Of a DNA stretch of 64,000 nt, positions 45,246-57,436 are shown piece by piece. The stretch spans positions 1 to 64,000 of the forward strand of contig JACGCK010000159.1 in assembly GCA_014925825.1 (NCBI GenBank), in the 5' to 3' direction. Numbering within the stretch: the stretch's first letter is position 1; every line of letters starts with the position of its first letter. A model generated the notes under the pieces. The model saw nothing but the letters and a program-made list of their open reading frames with translations, was not told where the DNA came from and searched no databases. A program made the translations under genes and the position numbers. The DNA comes from Pholiota molesta (lineage: Eukaryota > Basidiomycota > Agaricomycetes > Agaricales > Strophariaceae).

Positions 45246-46411
45246 GGAAGGGGGGTGCGGTCGGTCGGTCGGTGAGGCGACGGCGTGGGTTTCCTTTCGT
45301 CTCGTTGTTGTAGTGGGGTCCGCTTGTGGAGAGCATTTTTCTGTTTGTGTTTTGGCCTGCGTCTTTTTTGTTTGTTTTCTTTTCCCCTCCCCTCGTTGTT
45401 TGTGTCCCTCCCTCTCTGAATCTCCCTCTCCCTCGTCGTTGTTGTCATCGTCGTCCTCGTATCTCTCGCCGTTGCTTTGGATCCACACAGTTTCTCGTAC
45501 CCCCATCCATCCCATCCCCTTGTCGTGTAGTTTGCTGTCATCCCTTTTCCTACTGTTGTTGTTATTCATCGTCATGGATTGTGCAATACTACGTCAACTA
45601 CCGTGCGGATTTGTATTAGTAGCTTTGTGATGATTATGACGATGATGATAATGATGATGACATATTGGTATCGTACAGTGGTATCGCAGCTAGATCTGCG
45701 GGTCCTGACTAGTTCATTGCCACACAGTTAAGGCATGGGCGCCTTGTTCATTTTAATAGTCTGTTGCAACGAAAAAATTATTCTATATGGAACATTTTAT
45801 TGATGGTAATACACAGCAGTAAGTACACAAGTTGGATCGGCCCCAGCCTATCGAAGGCGTCCATATACCTTAGAGAACTGGTATGTTTAGGCTATTTTAC
45901 ACTGTATGGATTCTCTAAGAACATAACTGGTAGCTACAAAATATGTAAACATCCAAAATTCAAAAGTCAGACAATTCAGCGGATTGAAAACCCTATGAAA
46001 AGACCAGTGTATCAAGAGGCATCAATCGACCTAGCAACCTTGTGGTTTTTGGTGGGTTTTCTTGCTCTCTTTTATGTCCCGTCAGACCCAGCCGATTTTT
46101 TTCAACTTTAAACAGGACGCTCCTCGTTACTATCGGACGTACCGATGGCATTTACCCGTGGGGGTAATTCACCTAATTGGCGCCTAGTGAGTAAGCGCTG
46201 GATCCATCTTCGGCCTTTGTCAAGTAAAGTTTATGATGCCGTTCCCGATTAGGAGTGCCACGGCAACACATGGAATTTGGCCGTAAACGGCAACTGCCAC
46301 GATAAGACACCATCATGCAGAGCCCTGAACACGGCTTTTCTCTCTCTTGTTCATCCACGTTTAGGCTTTATACCATTCATTCTTCGATACATTGATAACG
46401 ACGGCGGGGCC
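45246..46411. other. Spacer after PBP1 with a GAT microsatellite
   Basis: A CT/GT-rich 3' region of PBP1 runs to about 45610, then an imperfect GAT repeat (about 45627-45662). A plus-strand open stretch at 45764-46111 has no family or splice support and is not called as a gene. Confidence 0.35.
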
Positions 46412-49278
46412 ATGTCGGACCTCAAGACTAGGATCGGCCCCAAGGTCGGCCAGGAACATTTTCCTAACAAGTCATGGGTGAGACCAGGATTCGAGAGCAA
46501 ATCCACGAAGCAACGAACGCAGTGGCACCACCGAAGGCAGTCAGAGGGATATGGGAGCGATGTCTCGGAGCATGAAAGCGATTCCCCCCGGAGGACACCC
46601 AAATCAAACCGCACGGCGTCGTTATTGACTCGCATGGGACTGGAATCGCCAGATGGCGTGCAAGAAGGAAAGCGGAATCCGACACCGTCGCTTTTGGAGA
46701 GGTTTGGTATTGAACCAGACAATAGGCAAACAGATGGCATTTCTGTCAACGATTCCGTTTCTCCCATAGAAGAGACGCAACGGACACAGCATAAAGCTTC
46801 CTATGCAAGTGAAAGCATTCGATCCCAAGCCCAAGGACTACACGTGGATCCAAAGACCGGGTTCACGAACAAGGGCGCAGATCTTGTATGCTGGTTCTTC
46901 ATCTTTGTAATCCTTAATTATAACTTACATCCTTCTGCAGCTAAATCAGCCGGCTACCACGGAAAACAAAAAGACTTTCTTGGACTCGAACAACCACAGT
47001 GTGGCATCTCAGAGTAGTGTGAATGCCAGCGCTATCGAGAGTCGAGATGCTACACAATATGGTCATGTTGCTCAACACTCTATAGAACGCATCTCAGATA
47101 AAGATCCATCGCTCCGCCCCTCCGCCAATGGTCCTCCAAATCCCCTTCCAATCTCTACCATTCCCAATCATCTTCAATCAAACGCACCCTCTACATCTTC
47201 CATCTCATTCCAGAAAACATCATCGCAACAAACCGTCTCAGAAGAAGGCGAACTCTCGAATCATGACATGCGCCCCCAAGATGCGCCATCCCTTGAGGAG
47301 GGCGAAGTGCGGTCGGAGTCTCTTCCTGCAGACAAAGTACGCGACCTCGTTTTGCCTCTTGTGCTGCGTATCGCGGCAAACCGTGTGTCAGACGCTGAGC
47401 GGGCCACTGTCCCATCACAGTCATTACCACCCCCTGTGAACACCGTTGCGCTGACGGATGAGTTCCTGAAATCGTTCGCCGCAAAGGGGACCACGGAAGT
47501 CAGAAAAGAAATGCGAGCGCGCGAGGGGGAGAGCGCGAGCAGCGCCTGGAGACCGCAGCAGGCTACCTCCATCTCTCGGCGTGATAGTTCGGATGTCCTA
47601 ATGGCAACACCGATGGCAGGGCCGGCTCCAATGGCGCCCGGGAAAGAAACTGGAACTTTACCTCTGCGCCCCACAACCAATATACGTGATGCTGCGTATG
47701 CCCCCACGTATGACAGACATGGAGGGCACGGGCCGCCACTCCGACGTCATCCCAGCCCCAAAGCTCAGGATTTTGCGCGAACACCCCCCATGAATCATGT
47801 CAGCGAGCCCAGTTCATCAAAGCTACCAGAAACCCGCTTTGAACCTCGAGCGAAGAGGCTTCGATCGCGTTCGCCGCCTACAGGGCCGCCGGAGCGCTAT
47901 CTTCGGCGTCGAAGGTCCTCTTCTCGCGACGACGGCCCGAACACGTATGAACGGCCAATAATACATCCATCCGAATATGGGCCGCGCTCTGCTCATGGCC
48001 GTGCTTATTCGCAATCCAAATACGACCGCCCTTATCATGTTCCAGGTCTGCCACATACTCCGCCATCGGCATCGCGCCCGCAGTACGCCGAACGCATGAC
48101 GGCGCGCAGCCCATCGCCGATGACAAGGAGTGGGGGCCGCCGCGTGACGCGCTCGCCCATTCGAGGTCGGGAGGTACACTCCCCGCCCACCCCCGCATCT
48201 GCGCCCATGTATGCGCCGCGCCCGCGCGAACAGGGCCACCAGAGGGGATACAGTGCCCATTATGGCTCTTCCGAATATCGAGACACGCGGTATAGAAAAC
48301 CGTATGAACCACGTTCCAGCGAACGGCGTCGGTCGCGGACCCCGCCGCGGCGACCATCAATTCCGGACCAACATATTCCGCCGTCTCTGAGAAGAAGATC
48401 TCGAGAAAGGATGGACGTGGATTACAATTATAGATCAAAGTCGCGTTCGACAGAGGGTCGTCGTGGCTATGTGTCACCATCTCCGCAAAGACCGCAAAAA
48501 CAAGAGTCAAGACAGAGAATTCCAATACCTGAGTCACCAAAGGTTGAAGATACTCAGCCACCAGCCAATATTCGGCTTTGGTCCGCGCAACGTGGTCTAG
48601 ACCGCCTTGGTATACTTAAGTGGACTTTTGAAGTGGACCAACAAACAGCAACTAGATTGGGCCTTGACATAAGAATGTGGGTGTTGGATTGATATCTTTA
48701 AGTTTCCGATATAAACTCAAAACAACTAGGGAAAACCCTGCCAGTTCAGCAGACACTCCTGTTCTAAAACCGACGAAAAAGACATCCTTACACCTGGCTT
48801 GTTATCCAAGAGACTCAGTTGTCACACTCTTAGAAAAAGCCAATACTGGTCAATCACCAAGCCCGGAAACATCCTCTATTAATCATGCATGGCCAACATT
48901 TGGACATTTGATTATAAAAGTGAATGAAGAATTGCCTGGATTTCAAGGGAAAACATGGCTTCCGGATAAACTTGTAAGCACTTGTTGTGTGTGGCGTCGA
49001 ATTCGCAATGACCAAAATATAACAAGGGCCCGAATAGCCCAGCAATCGTTCTCGATCATTTTGTTCGCCCGGGACAAAATGTTATCGAGCTTGTACAACT
49101 ATCTGGCATGGATGATAAAGTGTTCTGGCTTTCGGAACAAGACAATCCAGACACACCTAATGAATTATCGGTCGATAGTCACGAATTTGCATCAAGTGCA
49201 AATTCGATGACGCTCTCCGAGCTAATTCCTATCAAGCCTGCATCTGTTACAATAACAGAAATGATTGACCTGACATAG
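46412..49278 (+). CDS. Arg/Ser-rich protein with a folded C-terminal domain (901 aa)
   Basis: Exons 46412-46885, 46941-48676, 48730-48973 and 49027-49278 join in phase and end in TAG. Residues 1-750 are disordered, with many SP and RS elements (RSRSPPTGPPERYLRRRRSS, RRRSRTPPRRPS) and a repeated acidic-Gly motif (SEEGELS, LEEGEVRS) that suggests protein-protein docking. The last ~170 residues are different: LHLACYPRDSVVTLLEKA, WPTFGHLIIKVNEE, KTWLPDK then VRPGQNVIELVQLSGMDD. That pattern looks like a compact beta-rich domain found at the C-terminus of other agaricomycete proteins, but I cannot name it. It is probably nuclear (inference from the RS-rich sequence). The last two introns are inferred from frame only. 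Confidence 0.65.
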
Positions 49279-49412
49279 ACAGTATGTATATAATCTGTAA
49301 GTGTCATGTGTGTCATTAAGATGTACAATGCATTGTATGTCTAAAGAGAATATTAGTACAGATAGCTTTATGAATGTATGTCTAAACTTGGATTGTGGGC
49401 GCCTGTTGCCAA

Positions 49413-50242
49413 TCAATCTGACGGCTCCGAGACAAGAAACCCGACAAGGCAGGAATCTAGCATAAAATCTAAATTAACCCAGGCGTGCGTTTCCGCTGCG
49501 CAGCGTAGTCAGCGATAAGGACCGATCGAGACATGAGGACGAAGCGCACCAAAAAGCTTGGTGCCGTCGCGACCGGCAACGCGCATGAGCTCCTTCTCTC
49601 CGCCTGGGTGGAAAGGGAGGTACGCTGTAATATTATACACTTTTCCATTGAAGGAAGACCAGGCGTCGTCGCGGCGACGATGCTGTTTCAACTCAGAGGG
49701 TGTGACGCGCATCAGGGTATCGACGCCCTACATTCGCATGTTCATGAGTACATCATCTCGGAAGGTCGGAAAATGGAGGAAAACACACCCTAAGATCCGT
49801 CCCGGACGCCTTCAGCGCAGCCCAATCTAAGGGGCTGTGTCCGGGAGCCAGAGCCACCTTCGCACTTTTCTTGGGTTTGGGGGGTATCTTCGTCGTTGTG
49901 GGTGGGACGGCGAGTGAGTTGGGATTGGAATTGGCGTTACTACTCCGTGCATTCGAGACCCTGGATGCCGCACAGCGAGCGATGGGACGGGCGGCGGAGG
50001 CATCAGCTGCGAGTCCGTTAGGATGATAGGAATCGAGCTCATCGAGGACCCACGCGCTGGGCGCTGTTCAGACTAGGAAAGGCCGGTGGACTGTCGTCGT
50101 CATCGCGTTCAGTCTCGGTGTCGTCGCCGTCGCCGTCTTCAGATGGCGGAGGCGAGACCTTCTGGACTGATGGTGCTGAAGGAGAGATGTATTCTAATGC
50201 AGAGGTCCCAGTTGATAGCCAGCTACGAAGATAAGAGGTCAT
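49413..50242 (-). CDS. Cytochrome b5-domain protein (IRC21/CYB5R4-like), frame broken in the middle
   Basis: The C-terminal part is clear. A segment ending at 49789 reads LAPGHSPLDWAALKASGTDL. Exon 49727-49550 reads GVDTLMRVTPSELKQHRRRD, WSSFNGKVYNITAYLPFHPG and AGRDGTKLF. Exon 49495-49413 reads ETHAWVNLDFMLDSCLVGFL. The HPGG motif and the His of THAW are the usual haem ligands. The start at 50242 (MTSYLRSWLSTGTS) with an acidic linker also fits the family. Between 50070 and 49900 the conserved-looking stretches PIILTDSQLMPPPPVPSLAV and SLAVPPTTTKIPPKPKKSAK lie in different frames from each other and from the start. So either a small intron was missed or two indels have occurred. Confidence 0.65.
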
Positions 50243-50779
50243 AATGATTGTGAGAAAGGCCAATTAAGAGAGGTCTGTAGGTCTTGGTAATTGGGTATAA
50301 GGTCGTCAGAAGGCGCTGAGCGCCTTGTACTTGTGGGAGGATGTGGTCAACGTCTAAGCTTCGGGACGAGTCTTGTTGAGTCAATCTTATTGTCTTTTGC
50401 TTGGTTTCAGCCTGGATTCACGCAGCAGCCAAATACGCGATCGTTCGGCGCGTTCACCAAGCGTTCACGGCGACTGTCCCGACTTGCGTCAAACTTGTAT
50501 CCGACATTCGCAGACCAAAAATTCTTCGCACTTTGCGTCCTTTACAATGCAGCTGATCTGAATCTACGGGTTGTCTATGGGCGCGCATTGACAAGTTCGC
50601 GACTACTGAGTCTTCCTCCAGACTACTTACTTCTGGTCGTTAATTCCTACGGCATTATGGTATGAGCAAAATTCTTGTTGACCACATCTACCCCTATTAT
50701 CCCATATGACAAATTGTATATGTTGCACTGCTTTCGAACTCTGAAGGCGAGATTTGTCGATACCAGCTTTCATGGTGAC

Positions 50780-50872
50780 CACGACAGTCTTCCCTTCTAG
50801 GTTTTCTTCGACGACTGGAGGGACGGTAAGGGTAAGTTGGTCCCAAGCAAATTTTAAGAACGAGAGCTTCAT
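50780..50872 (-). pseudogene. Relic of a short-chain dehydrogenase 5' end
   Basis: From an ATG at 50872 the frame reads MKLSFLKFAWDQLTLTVPPV then VEENLEGKTVVVT, the typical N-terminus of an SDR-family enzyme just before its GANTGxG cofactor loop. The next codons are unrelated and no glycine motif or Tyr-x3-Lys site is found on this strand down to 50264. Only the first ~33 codons survive. Confidence 0.6.
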
Positions 50873-51740
50873 GGCTGTCTGGGAGGAAAGAAGTGGAATG
50901 TATGATCAATACGAACCTCGCTCCTAGTATTTATCGAAGGTGAATCCAAAATATTTATAGCTCATATTCAGCATGCCGCGAAGAATCGTCAGGTTTTCTA
51001 CGATTTCTCATCATCAATAACCGATTTAAGCAGCCCGATCCTAATACAGTGAAGTTTGTGATAAATTATAAGGAAGAGTGTCATTGTAATGTGTCTTTTT
51101 GTCTTTGAGCCTGGGTCGTTGCTGGGTCGAGTACTGAGATGCCGACAGCATGAGGAAAGTCCAGGGCAAACGTAAGCTGGAACGGCGCTCGCTTATCTCC
51201 TTCGAAAAATTCCCTTGCTCACACATGTCCGTGTTGACATTACAAAATGTGCTCAAGTCACAACTCTGACAAGAATAAGTGCAGTACATAATTCATACTT
51301 ACTTTAGGATTCAATAGGATCGGTCGAATAAACAAACAACTATTATCGTTGCAAATGGGGTGGACGAGCGCCAATAGTAGGCTGCGTTAAGCGCCACAAC
51401 GCCAAGAAGTTGTCGAGCTTACAAGCCCAATTTCAAGCATCTTCGTTACTCCGATGTGTCATTCCCAAACTAAGTATACTCATACGTTTATCCACTACAT
51501 ACTCTTGAACATGTTGGTCGAGGCCAGTTTTATTCATTTATGCATTTTAACGACTTTTGAGGCCATAAAGACGCAGTAACTGCGTGATCTACACGCAGAT
51601 TCAACTTATATGGAGGCGACAAGGCCAAGATTGATTGGTGGCATCAGTCTTTGATTCGTCATATTTTCTCCTAAAACACGTAGATAATTGTCGTATGAAT
51701 AGCACCAGAATATGCACCCAAATACAATGCCACGAACGTA
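50873..51740. other. AT-rich spacer; no supportable gene
   Basis: Short frames only, with no splice or family support. Confidence 0.3.
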
Positions 51741-52721
51741 CTACACCTTTCCAACTTCTGCACTACGTTTTTTACCTTTCGACCATCTCTCCGGGATCAT
51801 TGCTGACAGCCGAGATTCGATGTCTGCTGCTATACTTCGGCGACTGTTTTGTTTCGGAGGCGGGGCAAGGTAATATCGCCGCAACGAAACTATGAACAGC
51901 AAGATCGTAGCCACAAGAGACATCCAAGGCTTCAAAACACCGTCAGTCAGTACAGTAAAGGCACCACTTGATCAATATGCACGTTATCAATATATACGCA
52001 CCAAATTTCCATAGTTCGCGCTGAAACCGCGCTGTTCGAATCGAGACTTCGCCACACCGCAGATGCCTATCATGAAGAAGAAGGCGATAGCAGACGTTCC
52101 GAAGGAGACCCATGCAAAGACGTCGAAAATCTTGTCGCTTTGTACACTCCGGGCACATACGGTAGGAACCGCTGAAACCATGGTAAAGAACGCCAGTACG
52201 ATTGCTGCTCAACGGGTATCAGCCAACAGCAGATATTATCGAATAGAGTGGTAGCAGAACCGAGCGAAATCATGGTAAGTATAGACGGCCAAAATTATAC
52301 ATGAAGGCAGGCTAGACAGACCTATGGGATAGAACACGAACGCCTTCGTGATCGAGGTCGTTATCTCCGGAGGCCATGTATAGCCAAACCTATGAATGGA
52401 ACATCGTGGGCATCGCCATAATGGTTGACGTTGATATTGCTTCGCGAGTGGACAGAACAAAACGTACTGTGTGGGTGAGCACGTCATACCGTCATCCAGA
52501 CACCATCCCCACATCCCGAAGCTGACCCCATTTGCCTGAGAGGAATGCAAGAACGAAAGCGTAGACACTAAAGGCACTGAGATAGTTGTGAGCGTCCTGT
52601 TAACCGTGATTTTGTTAGGCCAGGCCCATGGAGAAATGACAAAGTTATAGACCCACAGAAGAACAAATGCAACAAGTGTTGCTAGAAATACATAAAACGC
52701 GCGATTCGAGTAGATAGGCAT
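51741..52721 (-). CDS. Four-helix membrane protein, PalI/SUR7-type (237 aa)
   Basis: Exons 52721-52468, 52389-52322, 52204-52002 and 51929-51741 join in phase. Layout: TM1 near the N-terminus (AFYVFLATLVAFVLLWVYNF); an extracellular loop with FGMWGWCLDDGMTC, the W-x2-W/G-x-C signature of the family; PEITTSITKAFVFYPI leading into TM2 (IVLAFFTMVSAVPTVC); TM3 (VSFGTSAIAFFFMIGICGVA); TM4 (PWMSLVATILLFIVSL); and a basic cytoplasmic tail. Family members act at the plasma membrane in eisosomes (SUR7) or alkaline pH sensing (PalI/Rim9). Which applies here is not decided. The first exon may hide one more intron (TISVPLVSTLSF segment). Confidence 0.7.
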
Positions 52722-54910
52722 CCCGGAGTTTCCGTAGAAGAGAAGAATAGATCGTGAGAGAGATGGGTCGTGAAGTCGTGAGTGATTATGGGGTATAAAC
52801 GGAATGCATAGACCGTTGGCCTTGATTCGAGTCCACAATTTGCGAAACAGAGGTAGAATGCTGGATCAAGAGTGGAGGAAACAAGGTCGCAACGTTTCAA
52901 CCGCAGAGGACTGTGGAAGATCCGGATATGGTATAGTTTGCCACATGGAGTAACGAATGGAGTTAGTCCCTCTGAATTCATGTGACCTTGACTGTACCCT
53001 GCATCATCATGTAAGTAACGTAGTATAAGTCTTCAAAGTAAGTATTGAAAGGAAATCCATTTGATATGAGAAAAGCGTAAAGTGGGGATGAGCGGGAGCG
53101 AGCCCATCTTTTGACCTATCACCATAATCAATGCCGGAGCCAGAAAAGAACTCAAAATTACGCAAATCCACATATACGAAGGAAGAAATCAAGAAAAGAT
53201 GGTCGAAAAGAGTCTCTAGTCTTAGAGTCCATATGTATGTTCAACAAAAGGATAGATAGGGTCAGCTGGCAGTGATATAAAATACAATTTTATCCCTTGA
53301 ACGAGACTTGATTTTGAATAAGTAGCGTGATTTCAACGTATTCGAAACAAAAAGAAAGAAATTTCCGACAACAAACACGTCGTTAAAGTCTAGGGGGGAC
53401 AGAGTGAACAATCGAACTTCATGGATTTGGATTTGGTTTGGAACGGGATGGAATGAGGGTTGGAGGGTGCATAAGGCACGAACACGTAGGGCGGAGTCAT
53501 GTACAGATAACAGAGGCCAACGATGCAAAACGAATAAGTAGGAATAGCGTATGCGTAAATTCACAACAGACGAGAAGACAAAAAGGACTTTGGAATCGGA
53601 GGGATGTTTACTCATGGAGAGAAAAAATAAAGAAAAAGAAACGTATGATCACCAGGGATAAAAAAGAAAGTAAACGAAATGATCAGAATTCAAGAACATA
53701 GACGAAATTCGAAGCTTGGAAGAAGAGGAAGGATAACCGAAACCACCACACATACAACAGACATGCCACAATCAAAAATAAATAATTACCAGATATTGAT
53801 CCAGTAGTGCTAGCCGAAATCGAAACCACCGTCCATCCACGTCGTCGCCGTCGACAAAGCGTGGGATTGCTACAACGGAGATGGGTACCAAGGGAACAAA
53901 TAAAAACAAAAAACTGACATGAACGTATACATCATCAATGATCATGGAGTGGGACAAGGAATGGATAGAGAGACAGAGGGAAAGTAATGAGACAGACAGG
54001 ACGTGAATATGAATATATAAGAGGAGAGAGAAAGGCGAATGACAGAAGCGTGGACACTCCAAAAAGAACCTGGATTCCTTTCTTGTGGGACAATGGCGCT
54101 TGTTGCGCTGCATGTGTTGATGGTAATGGCGGTTGTTGATGTCGCCGTGCTGGGACGACATCCGGGTCGTTGAGCGCCGATTGGGTGTATTGACGCCATG
54201 TGCGCGTCAGCAGACGCGGTGATGAGGTTTGCAATAGGTGTGAGAGACGTAGATTGGTCGAGTGTGCATATACAAGTACACTTGTCCATGCATGTAGATG
54301 GCACCGTATCAAGATATAGTTGATTTGAGGTTTCATAGGCCCCGGATGTCGATGCGATATTTTGTATGCGGTGTCCATGCTAGGAGGTTCACTTGGGACG
54401 ATGGCGATGAAGAGCATGATGTTGAGAGAGAGGGCGAGGAAGAGGACGATGAGGAATTGACTGATATTACAACGTGCGTGTTTGTGACGAATCCTTTGAT
54501 TAGTACAACAGACAGAAGGACGAAACAGAACATGGGCGAAGAGAGAGCCGGAAATGGAGATAGAATGAAGGCCGAACTGGAATTCGAGACAATGCGAGCC
54601 ATGGTCGAGGATGTGCCGTGAAAGATGATTTGGAGGACATGGACAGGGACGAACGAACAGAGGAACCGAAAAAGAGCAGAAAATTCTATACAACCACCAC
54701 CCCGCGCACGCATCGCCACTTTGCTTTTGCTTTCTTTCTTATTTCCCAACCTAGGAGATTGCGATGCCCACCGCAAACACAGGGTGGAGACCCAGAAGTG
54801 TTCCAAGCTCAGCACTCAGGCTCCGTGCAACTGTCAACTTCGACTATGGATCAAATCAATCCCTGCGCCGAGTGTCCTCTCTTCCTGCCTGCGCACTCCA
54901 GGCACCGCAG
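52722..54910. other. Spacer between the PalI-type and Whi5-type genes
   Basis: Minus-strand stretches open for 250 codons (53938-54693) are Ser/Leu-rich and lack start context, introns or family features. Part may be the 3' UTR of the Whi5-like gene. Confidence 0.3.
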
Positions 54911-57043
54911 TCACTCCACCCACTGGCTACCGCTCCCAGCGGCAGCCGCGGCCAGCTGCAGCGCATGGGCTTGTGCCTGCGCATTCGCAGTAGCATGATG
55001 GCGCATCTGCTCCTCCTCGAAGAGCTTCCGGCCTACATCCGCTCTAAGGCCCAGATTCGATTTGTGGCCATTACCATTGCTGCCGATACTAGTGCTGTGG
55101 GCATGTCCATGAGCCGCGCCAGTATGGTTGCGCGGTGACGGTGATGGCTGCAGGTATTCGTGAAAGTTGAACTCCATAGACGTAGAAGCAGTACTAGTGG
55201 CCACTGGGAATGCGGAGTGTACTGTGGAGGAGGCATCTTTGACGGTGGAGGCGGTTCTGGCCGGGCTAGATGGCGCCGATGGCAGTGGCAGTGGCGCTGG
55301 CGGAAGGAGCTGCGAGACAGCGCCATTTCCAGCCGTGTTAGGCGCGCTTCCCGCCGAAGATGGCAGCGCTGCCCCACTAGGCTGCGTTCTAGCCGCATTC
55401 GCGCCCAATTCCGGACCAAGGCTGATGCTCGACATGCTCGAGTTAAAGCTACTTTCGGCGCCTCTCGCGAGCGCTGGTCCAGAAGTTCTATAGCCTGGAC
55501 TTTTGTCGTCATGCTCGCGTCCAGAGGGAAGGGGCGCGGTGGGATCACTGGCGGAGCCAGAGGGGAAAAGAACGCGCCCCGTGGAACGCAGCGGGCCCGT
55601 GCCGCCGCTTAGGGCGCGATATGCGGCCATATCCTTCGCGTCTTTAGTCGGAGGACGTGCAGGGGATGGCGACGTCGCGAGGAAGAGCATCAAATTCGCG
55701 GCCTCGCTGTCTGTTGGCGCCGCGCGCGGCGTCGTCTGCAAGCGCGGGCCTCCAAGACCTGGGGGTGGGGGCGTCTGCGTGCGGTTGATCAGGGGCTCGG
55801 ATGCGAGATTGGAAGTCGAAGCCAACGCCGCAGAAGGCTGACCCTGGCCAGCCGTCCTCGCCGAGGACTGCGCGAAATGTGCGTACGAATAGGCCGAGCC
55901 GACCTCGGATCCACCGTCGATAGAGGAGCGCGGCGAGGACGTGCTTCCCGCGATCGAGGGCCTGTGGTGCATGAGCAACGAGGTCAGGGTGGCTGCAGCC
56001 TTCATGTCCACGTCGCCATCAATATCGACATCAGGCACTTCGTCTGGGTGGGGCTGCCTGCGCTTGCCCTTGTCGATCGAGGCACCCTTCGTCCGTCGCG
56101 GGGACGCGGCTGCCTTGCCTGCTTTCGCCGCAGCCTTCGCCTTGGCCACCTGCGACCTGCTGGTCTCGGTCTTCGGGGAAACCTTTGCGGGCCGCGTTCT
56201 GGGCGAGGGGGTTGGTCGCGAGGGAGCTGGGACAGGCGGATCACTGGGGTTGTGTATTGTTCGAGCTTGTTTGGTCGGAGGGGGCGCTAGAATGGAGGTG
56301 TAAAGTGTCGGACCTTGGGCTGCATTTCTCAAACCGGGCGCGAGGTCGCCATAGTTGGCATAGCTGATCGAAGACGAGGGCGTGTGCGTGCGTGGAGAGG
56401 AGACGAATGCCGGAGGAGCCATAGCTCCGGACCCTCCCCGCCTCGCACTTGGGCCGGGGGCGCTGGGACCCTGGGTCGCGGGGTTGTTGTAGTAGCCAGA
56501 GGCGCTTGCGCCCCCGGCGGCCTTGCGTTTGGCGGCGATGGTACGGTTGAACGAGGCTGTCTGGCTTTGATTCTGGCTTTGGGCCTCGAGTTCGCGTAGG
56601 GGGATATGGGGAATGTTGTGGGTGGCCTTGTAGGACGCATAGGCGAGACGCGCGCGCAGGGCTCGGGTGACCTGTGGGAACGATGAGTAAGATGTCATAT
56701 AGTCTCAGACGGCGGGCGGCGACGGCAGCAACGGTAGCATAGACAGCAGCTATGTATGCCAAACGTCGCCTGAACGGACGGAATGGCTGTGGTACCGTCC
56801 CTCCGTGTAGGACGGGTGGGCGATCACGTCGGCCGCCGTTGGGCCGTCGACGCGTCGAGCAAGTAGGGAACTCACCATTGCTATCTCCGCTCTCGCGAGG
56901 AACTTCTGAACGGCCTTCTTGCGCTGCTCGTGCTCGTTGGGGTCGGTGGAGGGCCCTGCCTGGGGCTGCTGTGGGGCGGGGACATGGGTGCGATAAGGCA
57001 TGGGCGGAGACGGGGACGTGGCGGACGACGCCGGGGTCGCCAT
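54911..57043 (-). CDS. Whi5/Nrm1-like G1/S transcription repressor (642 aa)
   Basis: Exons 57043-56876 and 56671-54911 with a clean GTGAGT...CCACAG intron. A predicted helix (KKAVQKFLARAEIAM) leads into the Whi5-like motif TRALRARLAYASYKATHN and PLRELE (residues ~57-87). A second conserved block, DSEAANLMLFLATSPSPARP (~377-396), matches the GTB-type motif that contacts SBF/MBF. The remainder is disordered with many CDK-type SP/TP sites (SSPRTHTP, PTPSPRTRP, TQTPPPP). A basic patch, SIDKGKRRQP, could be a nuclear signal. Known relatives bind G1/S transcription factors and are released by cyclin-CDK phosphorylation. It is larger than the yeast proteins. Confidence 0.8.
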
Positions 57044-57436
57044 GGCGCGGCAGAGAGTGTGCTCGATGTGTGGTGTGGCGAGCTCGCTGTTGTCGACGGC
57101 GGGGACGGTGATGGTGGTGCGGTGAGAAGGGAGGGGCTGGTCCCAGTCAGAAACGCGACGACGCGTATCGGCATTCTCCGGGTTTCGGCTTTACATCAGC
57201 CAGCCGGCATGCCGCACGCCGTCCGGACCAGCGAGCGTCCAACAGCCTTTATTGTCGCGTCTACGGTACATTCAATCGCGCTCTAAGACCCGTACTCGAA
57301 TAAGCCCGCACTAGAATAGCCTCACAGGCCGGCCCCAGGAATCAGATGACTCCGCCCAATGTGCCACCAGTCTGCTCCTTCGCGAATGGCATGCTCTATA
57401 TGGCGGGCTCACGTCTGGTGCCATGTGGATCGCGTG

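Noticed and set aside
45764..46111. Plus-strand frame of 115 codons after PBP1
   Set aside because: Starts in AT-rich spacer, with no start context, splice or family support.
47878..48561. Minus-strand frame of 227 codons opposite the RS-rich gene
   Set aside because: Antisense shadow of Arg/Ser-rich coding sequence.
53935..54693. Minus-strand frame of 252 codons downstream of the Whi5-like gene
   Set aside because: Low-complexity Ser/Leu/His composition, no introns, no family. More likely UTR or spacer.
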